A DNA stretch of 64,000 nucleotides from Anastatus disparis (Eukaryota > Arthropoda > Insecta > Hymenoptera > Eupelmidae). The stretch is from positions 363,501-427,500 of the forward strand of contig JAFFSR010000098.1 of NCBI GenBank assembly GCA_017163975.1. The letters are read 5' to 3'. Positions 1 through 8,378 of this stretch are shown here, in pieces. How positions within the stretch are numbered: the first letter of the stretch is position 1; every line of letters begins with the position of its first letter. The notes beneath the pieces are model-generated. The model was not told where the DNA came from. It was given only the letters and a program-made list of their open reading frames with translations, and did no database searches. The translations under genes were made by a program, and so were the position numbers.

Positions 1-224
1 GTGCATGTTACACTTACACTCACACTTAACATTGTGTGAGCCGAGTCTAGATATTCAGTGTTGCCAGGGATTGTAAATTCAATTGGTGATTGGTCGTTGA
101 GTGAAGATATCGGTTTATACTGTACCCAATAAGAGCCTTCAATTGCGGTCTGTGTCGAGGGTAATTCAAAGAGTGATAATTCCGACTTGATTGACTGACA
201 AGATTCTGTATGCAACAACGCCAT
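1..224 (-). CDS. Polinton A major capsid protein, N-terminal part (cut by window edge)
   Basis: The minus-strand frame opens with ATG at 224-222 and stays open for 74 codons to the window edge. The start has the pattern I recognise from double-jelly-roll major capsid proteins of insect Polintons: a SELSLFELPSTQT stretch near residue 14, then a WVQY segment, then IEFTIPG. Such a protein would build the hexagonal shell of a virion-like particle. The ATG lies 9 bases past the stop of the upstream basic-protein gene, in line with the tight packing of this element. Only the first strand region is visible, so integrity of the rest is unknown. Family assignment is by recognition; the truncation is certain. 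Confidence 0.75.
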   Translation of the reverse strand, partial: MALLHTESCQSIKSELSLFELPSTQTAIEGSYWVQYKPISSLNDQSPIEFTIPGNTEYLDSAHTMLSVSVSVTC

Positions 225-233
225 CTTCAAATT

Positions 234-755
234 TTAACTTTCGAAAATATCTCTAGCTACACGTGCTTTCTTATTCTGCTTTTTCTTCTTCTTTTTCGCA
301 ACCTTACCACTTTTCGAGCGTTTGGCCGCTGAGGTGTTTGTAGTACCAGCTGCACTCGACGACTGAACTGACGATGTCTCGTTCTTCTTTTGATATTCAG
401 ATTCTTCCTCTTCTTTTGCATTCGACTCACCCAAGAGCAATTTGTCCAGAACAACGTCAGCTTTTCTTTTGAGATTTTTACCACTCTCGCGAATGCGCTC
501 TTTGGCCGCCTCTTTGACAGGTCTGCCACCTAGAGTGACATCATCTAGGATATTTTTACCCGCTCGGAGAGCCTCTTTACCGACCACTTTTGCGCCTTGC
601 TTGATCTTCGGTATAGCGGCTCGGAAGAGACCTTTCAAAAAACTACCTACTCCTGCACCCGACTGGTGATAACCAAAACAAGGTTTACCAGCTCTAACGC
701 ACTTACCCCCACCACCAACCATTTGGTTATTGAAGAAATCTTCAAACTCAGACAT
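234..755 (-). CDS. Polinton small basic conserved protein (173 aa)
   Basis: Intact ORF with ATG at 755. It starts with an acidic-aromatic segment, then a glycine-rich turn (GGGGK), a conserved block GSFLKGLFRAAIPKIKQGAK around residues 37-56, and a lysine-rich tail (KKKKKKQNKK) ending near residue 160. I recognise the central block as a protein that accompanies the capsid and penton genes in many animal Polintons. Its function is not established. The basic tail and position between penton and capsid genes suggest a DNA-binding or core virion protein (inference). The start is one base downstream of the penton stop (757-759). Confidence 0.7.
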   Translation of the reverse strand: MSEFEDFFNNQMVGGGGKCVRAGKPCFGYHQSGAGVGSFLKGLFRAAIPKIKQGAKVVGKEALRAGKNILDDVTLGGRPVKEAAKERIRESGKNLKRKADVVLDKLLLGESNAKEEEESEYQKKNETSSVQSSSAAGTTNTSAAKRSKSGKVAKKKKKKQNKKARVARDIFES

Positions 756-756
756 T

Positions 757-1584
757 TTATCGGATGCGCTTAAAGTGAAGCGTTACAGCCAACGTACCGT
801 AGTCGAATAGAATGGGAAATCCGTGTCCGTCTCTTATATCTATTTTGATTGACTAAAACGCTGAAGACAGCAGTGGTAGGTACATGGGTGGTGAAAAGTT
901 TTTTATTTCAACACCTCCGTAAACGTAATCACGCAAATAAAGCGAGACCATACGTAGTAAGCTCGTGCGCATGTCACCTGTTACGTAAGGCTGGCAAATG
1001 TTGCTGTAAACCATCAGCACGGTTAGCAACCCGTTTACAAGATTTGCTGGACGATTACCGCTAATGTAGTGTTCTTTATTACCTTTGCAAGAGAAAATTG
1101 GTACATTTTCCAGACCTCAAATTCCGAGTAATCTTTCCGATAGTGTAAACGTGTGCTTATAAGTTGTACAATCTCCTCCACATTGAAATCTAGCCCGTAC
1201 ATAGCCACCAGCTTGGATTTCAAAATATAAATGATTTTTCACATTTTTGAGATTATTTATTTCTTCTAAGAGACTTTCAATATCACGATAAACACCAGGT
1301 TTGACTCTGGCAAACACCTCGGCCCCCTGTTTAGTCTCTTCTGTTTCTTGCAAAACATTCGCCATTTCACGTTTGGCTGTTTTAACAGAAATGACTCCCT
1401 CCCGCTCAACTATTGATATATGCTGAAATGTAAGAGGTATTTGAATTTCCGTGAGTCCTACACACCAGTCGCCATGAAGATAAAAATTTTGTGATAATTG
1501 TGTTGTGAAATGTGTCGCCACATTGTGTGGAAAGACAAACTTGCTGCTGTTGCTTGGTAAAACCATGTAAAATTCATCGTTCAT
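757..1584 (-). pseudogene. Polinton A penton/minor capsid gene with two nonsense codons
   Basis: One frame runs from ATG at 1584 to TAA at 757-759, exactly 276 codons. It is broken only by TGA at codon 156 (1117-1119) and TAG at codon 244 (853-855); there is no frameshift. The N-terminus (FYMVLPSNSSKFVFPHN, then a GDWCVGLTEIQIP segment) and the C-terminus (a FSPPMYLPLL segment, then an IDIRDG...TLHFK end) are the conserved ends of Polinton penton-like single-jelly-roll proteins. The same end pattern closes the penton of the other Polinton at 10277. The ATG overlaps the integrase stop (ATGA at 1581-1584). It would sit at capsid vertices if functional; as written it is truncated. Confidence 0.75.
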
Positions 1585-2203
1585 TGTAAATTTTTCAAAT
1601 CTTTAGCCGCTATCCAAGAATTAAATTTTTCTAGATACCCCCTCCAACTGACCAAATATTGTTTTTTCGACCCCCTACATTTACTCTTCAAAACCTCGTC
1701 AACCTCAAACGCTTCGCTATCTAAATCCTTGCGCACTCTGCTCAACTGTTCTCCGTAAAAATATCCGTCAATTTTTTTCCACCAAGATCTGCCAAAGTAT
1801 AAACGGGTGGTTGTTGTCTTGTGTCGACTCTTATAAGTTTAAACAGCTCCATAGTCCAGCCACCTTCGTATGCTTTCCTGAAGGCTGTCTTGGCACGACT
1901 GACACGAACCAGATCACCAACGCTGTATTTAGCTACTTTAAACGGCTTTTTTTCGCTGTAACGCAACGTCAAATTTCGACGTACCACGTGAGCATTATAT
2001 AAGTTGACCTTGGAAGCGGGCATTTTTATGGCACTGTGCCACGACTCGTTGTAACACGTCACAATTTTTGGAAAACATCTTTATAACGTCTTGTGCGCGA
2101 GTGAGTAAAGTATCGCCAGATTCGACCTTTCAGAGTTCGAATAAAGCCTTCGGCAATGGCTGCCTTTATATCAGGGTCTCTGACGACTCGGTAGGTAACC
2201 CTG
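1581..2203 (-). pseudogene. Polinton A integrase, C-terminal half with chromodomain (frameshifted)
   Basis: Reading down from 2203, the fragment shows the last catalytic region (an IAEGFIRTLKGRIWRY segment holding the presumed catalytic Glu), then an SH3-like part (YSVGDLVRVSR), then a chromodomain-like end (YLVSWRGYLEKFNSW) that stops at 1581-1583. Two single-base breaks split it. One is near 2064, after the FQKL codons. The other is in the poly-A run around 1766-1772, where one missing A moves the chromodomain out of frame. It is the 3' half of the retrovirus-like (DDE) integrase used by Polintons for insertion. The 5' half lies beyond the hairpin element at 2204-2520. Not functional. Confidence 0.8.
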
Positions 2204-2520
2204 CAAAAAAAAACATCTATAAATATAGCTAAAAAATATAGGTAAAAATATAGCTACATTGTGTATTACAGCTATATTTACGTGTTTTTTTAGCTGTATA
2301 TCTATGAGAAATATAGCTAGATTTTTAGCAATATTTTTACCTATCTTTATAGGTATAATCCCTATTTTAGCCCATTATAGCTAGAAATATAGCTGAAAAT
2401 CTAGCTATATTTCTCATAGATATACAGCTAAAAAAACACATAAATATAGCTATAATACACATCAATATAGCTGTATTTTCTTTATCTATATTTTTAGCTA
2501 TATTTATAGATGTTTTTTTT
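2204..2520. mobile_element. Hairpin MITE, about 317 bp, inside the integrase gene
   Basis: The segment is almost a perfect palindrome. It begins with a poly-A run and CATCTATAAATATAGCT, and ends with the reverse complement and a poly-T run. The motif ATAGCTA or its complement recurs throughout. It sits exactly where the integrase C-terminal half stops and the inverted duplication starts. No coding capacity and no clear target duplication were seen. Confidence 0.75.
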
Positions 2521-2562
2521 TGAAGAAAGAGAGAAAGCTAATTTATAAGAGGAAGAGGAGCA

Positions 2563-3090
2563 ATGAGAAAGAAGGAGAAAAGGAAGAAGAAGACGTCAAA
2601 GCCGGACGGTCTTGAGCATTATTACTATAACCTTTATGCACCATCAGCGTACGCTGTCGCTCATCTACTGAAACGCGCGAAACCCAAAAAATTTGATAAC
2701 AATACCATCGCCAAGTGGCTGGAGAGTCAGGATGCACATACCTTACACAAACTCATGAGACATCGTTTTCCTCGTCGACATTACAACGTTTTCAGTCCCT
2801 TTGAGGTGTGGGAAGCTGACTTGGCAGATTTTAGATCACTTAAAACCTACAATGATGGGTACAGCTATATTCTCATTGTCATTGATGCACTTTCAAAGTT
2901 TGCCTGGGCAGAGCCTCTTCTCGACAAAACGAGCCGAAGCGTTGCTGTAGCATTGGACAAAATTTTATCACGATGTAATGATAGACATCCTATTTACCTA
3001 CAGACTGATAAAGGTAAGGAATTTATCGGTCGAGAGGTGCAAGAGGTGCTAAAAAAGAAACATATTAATATGTCATATATCTGTAGGTAA
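2563..3090 (+). pseudogene. Polinton A integrase, 5' half, inverted extra copy
   Basis: This plus-strand ORF encodes 175 residues: a lysine-rich start, an N-terminal zinc-binding-like region (KLMRHRFPRRHYNV), the first catalytic Asp in WEADLADF and the second in LQTDKGKEF, then HINMS. After that it runs into unrelated sequence and stops. It is the mirror copy of the minus-strand copy at 2994-3521, differing by few bases (for example ADLADF here, AELADF there). This copy keeps the second catalytic Asp that the minus copy has lost. The catalytic Glu is on the separate fragment at 1581-2203, so no complete integrase exists. Confidence 0.8.
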
Positions 3091-3521
3091 ATAGGATGTC
3101 TATCATTACATCGTGATAAAATTTTGTCCAATGCTACAGCAACGCTTCGGCTCGTTTTGTCGAGAAGAGGCTCTGCCCAGGCAAACTTTGAAAGTGCATC
3201 AATGACAATGAGAATATAGCTGTACCCATCATTGTAGGTTTTAAGTGATCTAAAATCTGCCAATTCAGCTTCCCACACCTCAAAGGGACTGAAAACGTTG
3301 TAATGTCGACGAGGAAAACGATGTCTCATGAGTTTGTGTAAGGTATGTGCATCCTGACTCTCCAGCCACTTGGCGATGGTATTGTTATCAAATTTTTTGG
3401 GTTTCGCGCGTTTCAGTAGATGAGCGACAGCGTACGCTGATGGTGCATAAAGGTTATAGTAATAATGCTCAAGACCGTCCGGCTTTGACGTCTTCTTCTT
3501 CCTTTTCTCCTTCTTTCTCAT
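2994..3521 (-). pseudogene. Polinton A integrase, 5' half, native orientation
   Basis: ATG at 3521, minus strand, in line with the rest of the element. It carries the same 150-odd N-terminal residues as the plus copy, but near 3004 (after PIYLQ) it runs into the inverted copy and ends in unrelated residues. The first catalytic Asp is replaced (WEAELADF). The start overlaps the end of the phospholipase-like gene by 53 bases. In an intact Polinton this would continue directly into the fragment at 1581-2203. Confidence 0.8.
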
Positions 3522-3996
3522 TGCTCCTCTTCCTCTTATAAATTAGCTTTCTCTCTTTCTTTTGCTGTCTTTTCAATGTATTTTTAATGCGTTTTAAAAA
3601 TTTATCGAACGCAATTTTGCTGATCATGCACAAAACAGTAATACCAGCTGCAGTCTTTTCATTACTATCCGCAATCTCCGAGAGCATGCGTGAAAATGCT
3701 CGTTCAGCCAGCAGTCTGTCGGCTTTTATATGATTCGTTATTTTTTTATTTGAATATGAAATATCATGCTCTAGACAGGCATTGTCAAGAGGGTTTTTTC
3801 CTCTCTGACCCCGTCTGAGACGCTCTTCGAGATGTGTGCCAGGGCCGAAAAACTGGTAGCCTGGCAGATGCATTTCAAAGGGTAAAACTGAAATCAATTG
3901 GTCTATAAAAGTACCAGTTTTCTTCCCCTCTTCCTCCTCCTTCTCTTCATCCACCATCTCCATCACTTCCTTCCATGCTTTCACATACGGTTCCAT
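3469..3996 (-). CDS. Phospholipase A2-like protein of Polinton A (175 aa)
   Basis: ORF with ATG at 3996 and an acidic leader (EEKEEEEGKK). Around residues 44-58 comes a calcium-loop-like motif (LPGYQFFGPGTHLEE), and about 20 residues later the catalytic-type helix DNACLEHDISYS with the His-Asp pair. This is the compact PLA2 arrangement also found in parvoviral capsid proteins and in some Polintons. There it is thought to help the particle leave the endosome; that role is inference here. A basic C-terminal tail (KKERKLIYKRKR) follows. The gene overlaps the upstream gene by 16 bases and the integrase start by 53. It looks intact. Confidence 0.75.
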   Translation of the reverse strand: MEPYVKAWKEVMEMVDEEKEEEEGKKTGTFIDQLISVLPFEMHLPGYQFFGPGTHLEERLRRGQRGKNPLDNACLEHDISYSNKKITNHIKADRLLAERAFSRMLSEIADSNEKTAAGITVLCMISKIAFDKFLKRIKNTLKRQQKKERKLIYKRKRSNEKEGEKEEEDVKAGRS

Positions 3997-4811
3997 TTTA
4001 GCTGTTCGAGACGTCTCTTTTTTGCAGGGATTGATGGCGTAGCTGCCAACTCGCTACCAACTTTTTTACGCTTTTTCGCACTCTCAACTCCTTTCTCCTT
4101 TATGCTCGTCTGACTAGTAGCTGTTGAAGTATAATAACCTTCGTTTTCTGACGACGATGACGGCGATGAGTCAGCGCTATGAGATGCAATCTTATGCCAC
4201 AGTTGATCGTTACCAATAAATTCTCGAGGTATACTAATTTGTCGCAAGACGCGTGCAAACGGATTGTATCCGCGTGGTGGTGGTTTTTTTCTACTTCTCA
4301 TAGCCTCGTTCACCAAATCGACAATATTAGTACCCTCGACAACAGCGCCATCTAGTTTGATTATACCACGACTATCCCATTCAATATTACCAGCTTGTCG
4401 CAAGTATCTAATGAGATGTCTAGCATTGCTTCGAAATTTCTGCGGTACCGACTCGACAATCTGTTTGTCGTCGATTTCGTCATTATTGCCTCTATCCATT
4501 GTCGTTCCCGTTTCTAATAATGCTGTCTTGTGTGGACGTATTATACCCACACTCTCATCCTTCTCCTCCTCTCTTAGATGCAAGTAACGCTGCAAGATTT
4601 GCTGATATTGCAAAGATTTTTGGGGCTCATCAACCGCAAAATGTAAAATTTTACTCATTTCCTCGTCGAGGCGTGTCGTGGCTGTACCAGATGTCTGGAC
4701 ACTGGATGCTGGTGTTGTATGATTGGTAGTTGCTACGTCATGCTGTTGCTGCTGATGCTGTTGCTCCGAGCACTCTTGCGGTACTAAAATTATTTTTCTT
4801 GCGTACTCCAT
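3981..4811 (-). CDS. Conserved Polinton protein of unknown function (276 aa)
   Basis: Intact ORF with ATG at 4811. The N-terminal third is glutamine- and threonine-rich (QQHQQQQ). A central block around residues 120-215 (HLIRYLRQAGNIEW, then NIVDLVNEAMRSRKK, then ISIPREFIGN) has a pattern I recognise from a protein present in many animal Polintons but without assigned function. The C-terminus is serine-rich and basic (KKRKK, PAKKRRLEQLKW), which suggests nuclear localisation or nucleic-acid binding (inference). It overlaps the small gene upstream by 22 bases and the PLA2-like gene downstream by 16. Confidence 0.65.
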   Translation of the reverse strand: MEYARKIILVPQECSEQQHQQQQHDVATTNHTTPASSVQTSGTATTRLDEEMSKILHFAVDEPQKSLQYQQILQRYLHLREEEKDESVGIIRPHKTALLETGTTMDRGNNDEIDDKQIVESVPQKFRSNARHLIRYLRQAGNIEWDSRGIIKLDGAVVEGTNIVDLVNEAMRSRKKPPPRGYNPFARVLRQISIPREFIGNDQLWHKIASHSADSSPSSSSENEGYYTSTATSQTSIKEKGVESAKKRKKVGSELAATPSIPAKKRRLEQLKWNRM

Positions 4812-5158
4812 GCCGATAAAACAGGTTTCACAATTAGCCGCAGTAAGTATGCTGATTTTACCATCAATTTCCTTTTTACCTCTAAACTACCCAGTTTAGC
4901 GAGTTTCCGCAACAGAGGTGCGAATTTCCGCAATTGTCTCTTATAATACTTGCTGAGTGGAATATTTCCACGTAAAATGTTCAAAGCACACTCGCAAATG
5001 TACGTTATAAGTTTAGAATTTGCTTCGCGTACTATTGCCTTAACTTTATAGAGTTCGCTTTTACACAAGAAATGTAGCTGAGTCCAGTACTTTTCTGGAA
5101 TTGGTCTGCTGCTACGACTACGTCTTACCGGCTCTATTACAATCGCACGACTGGTACA
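4790..5158 (-). CDS. Small basic Polinton protein, start codon unclear
   Basis: The frame is open from 5158 to TAA-type stop at 4790 but has no ATG before the conserved part. The first possible starts are non-ATG (for example TTG at 5068), so the original ATG may be lost. Recognisable part: CECALNILRGNIPLSKYYKRQ, cut here to its key residues CECALNIL, then a LRKLAKLGSLEVKRK stretch and a hydrophobic end. I know this as a short Polinton-associated protein, often ending in a membrane-active-looking helix; function unknown. The open frame overlaps the ATPase end by 22 bases. Confidence 0.55.
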   Translation of the reverse strand, partial: CTSRAIVIEPVRRSRSSRPIPEKYWTQLHFLCKSELYKVKAIVREANSKLITYICECALNILRGNIPLSKYYKRQLRKFAPLLRKLAKLGSLEVKRKLMVKSAYLLRLIVKPVLSAWSTQEK

Positions 5159-5814
5159 TTATTCGAGCGAGCACCAGCTTTTATAGGTGTGCAACGAGGC
5201 ACATAAACGTACTGATGTTTGTCAAACGGAAATATACAAGTACGAAATCTTACATTTTCAGGCGTACCCTGCTTCAGATCTATGAACAAATAGCCGTGTG
5301 GCTCTGCTGTGGCATCGAGATATGCCTCTTGCAAAAAATTAGGCTCCTCGGGGCAAACTTGACGCGCCAGATGATTTATTCGCGCTCGATCGCGCGGATT
5401 TTTAAATACCACGATGTAATTGGAGTTTAGAGAGATTTCTCGCTGACCTTGATGAAAGAGATTTTGTGAGATAAAGATGACGCTCAAGTTATTGTGATGA
5501 CTGCCTTTGGTAAAGAGATTGACTACAGCTCTGCTGGACGATTCTCTCATCAGATCGTCAAGAATCAAGAGTTTTGCTCGTAAATCATTGGCATAATCTT
5601 CGCTCTTTTGTAAACCCTCGTGAAATTCGATTCCCTCACCCAACTCCTTGTATATTGCCTGCCACTCGGTATAATACAAGAGTATACGCTCAAATTTTGT
5701 ATCACTCATGCGATCAATGTGATGCGAAAAATTCTTCACAAATACTGTTTTACCACACGAGCTGGGTCCACAAATCATCAAAGTCCACGGATGCATCCAC
5801 CTACAAACGTCCAT
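5137..5814 (-). CDS. Polinton A genome-packaging ATPase (FtsK/HerA type)
   Basis: Intact 225-residue ORF, ATG at 5814. Walker A is GPSSCGKT at residues 16-23, Walker B is LLILDDL near residues 82-88, and an ISQN motif follows around residue 115. This set and the length fit the A32-like packaging ATPases of Polintons, adintoviruses and virophages, which pump DNA into the capsid. It is the highest-coordinate recognisable gene of the element; no protease or polymerase gene is seen next to it. The frame has no breaks, unlike the integrase and penton of the same element. Confidence 0.85.
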   Translation of the reverse strand: MDVCRWMHPWTLMICGPSSCGKTVFVKNFSHHIDRMSDTKFERILLYYTEWQAIYKELGEGIEFHEGLQKSEDYANDLRAKLLILDDLMRESSSRAVVNLFTKGSHHNNLSVIFISQNLFHQGQREISLNSNYIVVFKNPRDRARINHLARQVCPEEPNFLQEAYLDATAEPHGYLFIDLKQGTPENVRFRTCIFPFDKHQYVYVPRCTPIKAGARSNNVPVVRL

Positions 5815-6429
5815 GTTACCGCTGCTGCTAAACTTCTACTACTAACCTCATCACATCCTCGAACCACTCTACATATACGATTATTAGTAGTGATGAGCAA
5901 GACTGGGGGGCGGCGGCATGCGCGTGTGCGAGCAGTATCGTGCTGGCGCTAGCCAATCGTTTAGCTGATTAGCCATATAGCTGGCTGACGCCAGCATTAT
6001 TCCGCTTTTTAGCTATATGGCTGGAAAAGCTCAACTAGTATTAATCTGTTGTTTGCTCAAAAGCGCTCGTCACCATCACTACTTGTACCTGCCACCACCA
6101 CCACCACCACCACACTCTGCTCGTCACCCCCACATTTCCAGTATAAAAGTAAAAGCAGCAGCATTTATAGGTTAGTGCTGTACAAGTTTTTGTATCGTGA
6201 AAATAAATAAGTTTATAAATAGTCAACAAATTTGAGCAAAGGTAATCAAATTTTAATTTTTTAATTATGAAAAAAATTGACGACTACTTAATTAACAGAA
6301 AATAAATTTACTATTCTGTTATATTAATTTTAATTTCGATAAATTATGAAATTTATTACAAAATTGTTTTTGTCTTAATTCTATAACTTATATATATGTA
6401 CATAATATTTTTACTTAGGTAATAATATA
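5815..6429. other. Non-coding stretch beside the ATPase gene; hairpins and a TATA-like box
   Basis: About 615 bases with no supported gene. A hairpin lies at 5940-5996 (CTGGCG...CGCCAG), with a second stem formed by AGCCATATAGCT and AGCTATATGGCT around 5969-6030. A (CAC)n run is at 6091-6114. A TATAAAA box is at 6142-6148 on the plus strand, but no plus-strand gene follows it. No terminal inverted repeat of Polinton A could be placed here, so its right boundary is unknown. Confidence 0.5.
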
Positions 6430-6654
6430 TCAACATTTATTTATTATTTTATTAGATTTATAACCATATGAATAGCTAATCTCGTTATTTACAAATCGTC
6501 TCTTTGAGTACATGGACTCGCATATTTTACATTTAGGTCGTGTTATAACATCGTGAAACCGTGTGCGTCTAATAGCTTCATAGTTTGCAAAAAGTGGCGG
6601 TATTTCACCAGTAATAAGATTTCGTATGGAATCAAAGTTTATTTTCTGACTCAC
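6430..6654 (-). CDS. Possible terminal exon, unknown protein
   Basis: Minus-strand frame of about 75 codons after an AG acceptor-like site near 6664, ending in TAA near 6430. It contains two Cys in CKICESMYSKRR, possibly half of a zinc-binding site. It lies 65 bases past the stop of the spliced gene at 6720. I do not recognise it. It could be a further exon of the same transcription unit or chance; there is no ATG, only a GTG at the start. Confidence 0.25.
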   Translation of the reverse strand: MSQKINFDSIRNLITGEIPPLFANYEAIRRTRFHDVITRPKCKICESMYSKRRFVNNEISYSYGYKSNKIINKC

Positions 6655-6719
6655 CGACGAGTCTACAATACCGAGCAGTAATATATAAGAATTAATACAA
6701 TTATAAAATTACATACATC

Positions 6720-7890
6720 TCAATAGTCGAGATCTTCTGTACCTGGTGTCGATATTGCAGATAATGTAGTTTCAGGTGAAACTATTTTATTCGACGTTTG
6801 TAGATCCTGGTCATTCCAGTTAGAACAACCAGGCAACGGTTCATTAGGTCGTGGTGGCGCTGTAGTATCAGCAATCACCCCCTCCAACATCGTGTTTGGA
6901 GTACTATGATCATAAATCACGTGATCATCTAACGAATTTATAGCTTCTCGTACTTCTTCGGTGGGCGGCAGTAGTGCAGGATCTCTCGAACTAAGCAGCT
7001 GTTCTTCTGCTGACAGAAGATTCATCAGTAATTCATCCCCACCACTGTCCTCCATCATGTTTTGCAGGTCTGAAAATTTTTTAATATCATATCTATCAAA
7101 GTTACACTATTTTAAACAAAAAAGTCTTATCCCGCAAAATTCTTCGACCATAAATAAAAAATCTATAGATTATTGATCCGATATTGGAAATCGATATTTT
7201 TTTGTAAAACATATTTTTGGATTTATCATTGTATTTACAACATAAAAGTATTAGCTGCTAAAATTTTTTGACCGTAAATAAGTAAGTTATCGAGTATTGG
7301 TCCGATATTGGGAATCAATTTTTTTGTAAAACATATTTTTGGATTTATTATTTTATTTTCAACAAAAAAGTCTTATCCCGCGAAATTCTCCGATCATAAA
7401 TGAAAAATCTATAGATTATTGACCCGATATTGGAAATCGATATTTTTTTGTAAAATATATTTTTGGATTTATCGTTGTATTTACAACATAAAAGTATCAG
7501 CTTGCAAAATTTTTTGACCGTAAATAAGTAAGTTATCGAGTATTGGTTCGATATTGGCAATCAATATTTTTTAGTAAAACATATTTTTGGATATATTGTT
7601 TTATTTACAACATAAAAGTCTTATGCCGCGAAATTCTTCGGTGGTAAATAAAAAAGATATAGATTATTGAACGATTATTGGCTACGATTGCGTGATTGTA
7701 AAATACATTTCTAGATTAGTTATTGGATTCATGATAGAAAATATGCATAACTTACCTGTAGTGACACGATGATGTAACATGAGATGTCTAACTTGAGGTG
7801 CATCTTGCATTCCTCTGCTCTTAAGGGAATGTAAAATACCGGCATTACAGTTTTCCAAGTTATTGGTTCTTGATCCAAGAATTTTCAAAA
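6720..7890 (-). CDS. Spliced gene fragment, acidic protein of unknown function
   Basis: Two exons on the minus strand fit together. The upstream exon ends at 7756 before a GTAAGT donor; the downstream exon runs 7069-6720 after a TTTTCAG acceptor. Joining them keeps one frame: ...LMLHHRVTT from the first exon, Asp across the junction, then LQNMMEDSGGDELLMNLL. The downstream part is acidic and rich in Pro, Ser and Thr (SRDPALLPPTEEV, then TTAPPRPNEPLPG) and ends EDLDY-stop. It looks like a disordered or activation-type region. The 5' end of the upstream exon is unresolved and no ATG could be chosen. The intron is filled with satellite repeats. Host gene or decayed viral cargo, not decided. Confidence 0.4.
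7117..7735. repeat. Tandem satellite, five ~124-bp monomers in A-B-A-B-A order
   Basis: Monomers start at 7117, 7244, 7364, 7490 and 7614. The first, third and fifth begin with AAAAGTCTTAT; the second and fourth with AAAAGTAT(T/C)AGC. All share a GATATTGG block and ATATTTTTGGAT. Alternation shows a dimeric higher-order unit of about 247 bp. The array lies inside the intron of the minus-strand gene at 6720-7890. Confidence 0.85.
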
Positions 7891-7962
7891 TATCTCTATA
7901 TTACAGTCTTCCATTTATAGTAATAAAAAGCCTAATATAGAGATATTTCTGAAAATTTTTGA
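7872..7962. repeat. Hairpin, ~27-bp stem
   Basis: AATTTTCAAAATATCTCTATATTA near 7880-7903 pairs with TAATATAGAGATATTT...AAAATTTT near 7935-7962 across a short loop. It overlaps the unresolved 5' edge of the exon at 7757-7890. Confidence 0.6.
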
Positions 7963-8022
7963 ATAAAGATAATATATTTGGAAAATGCAATGTCGGTAAC
8001 TATGTAGAAATCATATACCCTA

Positions 8023-8160
8023 TCACATCCCCTTAATACAACGACCAACTATATCAAGTATCTGACTATCGGTAAAAATATTTCGCTTAAACATATAGGC
8101 TAAAGTACGTAGCCCGCAAAGTCCTATGATGAATTTAATCTTTTTTAACAGCTCATTCAT
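8023..8160 (-). CDS. Short ORF next to Polinton B left end, unknown
   Basis: ATG at 8160 opens a 45-codon frame (starts MNELLKKIKFII, ends GRCIKGM-stop) that begins 20 bases outside the Polinton B target duplication. I do not recognise it. It could be the end of a host exon that the transposon interrupted, but the joined flanks do not extend the frame beyond a stop, so it may be chance. Confidence 0.2.
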   Translation of the reverse strand: MNELLKKIKFIIGLCGLRTLAYMFKRNIFTDSQILDIVGRCIKGM

Positions 8161-8179
8161 AGAGCAAGTTTTCAAATTT

Positions 8180-8185
8180 TTGCGC
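8180..8185. repeat. Target-site duplication TTGCGC, left copy
   Basis: TTGCGC lies directly outside the left terminus (AGTAGATAGG...). The same six bases directly follow the right terminus at 18833-18838. Six-base duplications and AG...CT ends are the hallmark of Polinton integration. Confidence 0.9.
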
Positions 8186-8330
8186 AGTAGATAGGCTATA
8201 GGCATACTGGCACACCTGGATTCTAGCACAGCCCAAGGTGTGTTAGAACCCGTACGGATTCTAGCACACCCTCCTCCAAGTGTTTTAGAATCCGAATGTG
8301 AACTAGTATGCCTATAGCGTTTTCTACTTT
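8186..8330 (+). repeat. Polinton B left terminal inverted repeat, itself partly palindromic
   Basis: The first ~47 bases match the right end in inverted orientation. At 8303-8330 the terminal motif recurs inverted (AGTATGCCTATAGC...TCTACTT), so the left end contains its own mirror copy. GGATTCTAGCACA occurs at 8218 and again near 8259, as subterminal repeats. Confidence 0.8.
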
Positions 8331-8378
8331 TTCTACTTTTTTTTTCTTACAAATGGTTTTGTGAGAGATAGAATAATT

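Larger units (their letters stand above)
2523..3564. repeat. Inverted duplication of the integrase 5' half (two ~480-bp arms)
   Basis: Arms at about 2523-3004 (plus) and 3083-3564 (minus) are reverse complements with very few differences. They are separated by about 78 bp that belong only to the plus copy (codons TDKGKEF to HINMS). The left edge abuts the hairpin MITE at 2204-2520. Near identity implies a recent event. Confidence 0.85.

Noticed and set aside
849..1064. Plus-strand 71-codon frame
   Set aside because: Antisense to the penton pseudogene; no start context or family resemblance.
6041..6229. Minus-strand frame with a tryptophan run
   Set aside because: The Trp run is the (CAC)n tract; no gene signals.
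7348..7560. Minus-strand 70-codon frame
   Set aside because: Lies entirely in the satellite array.
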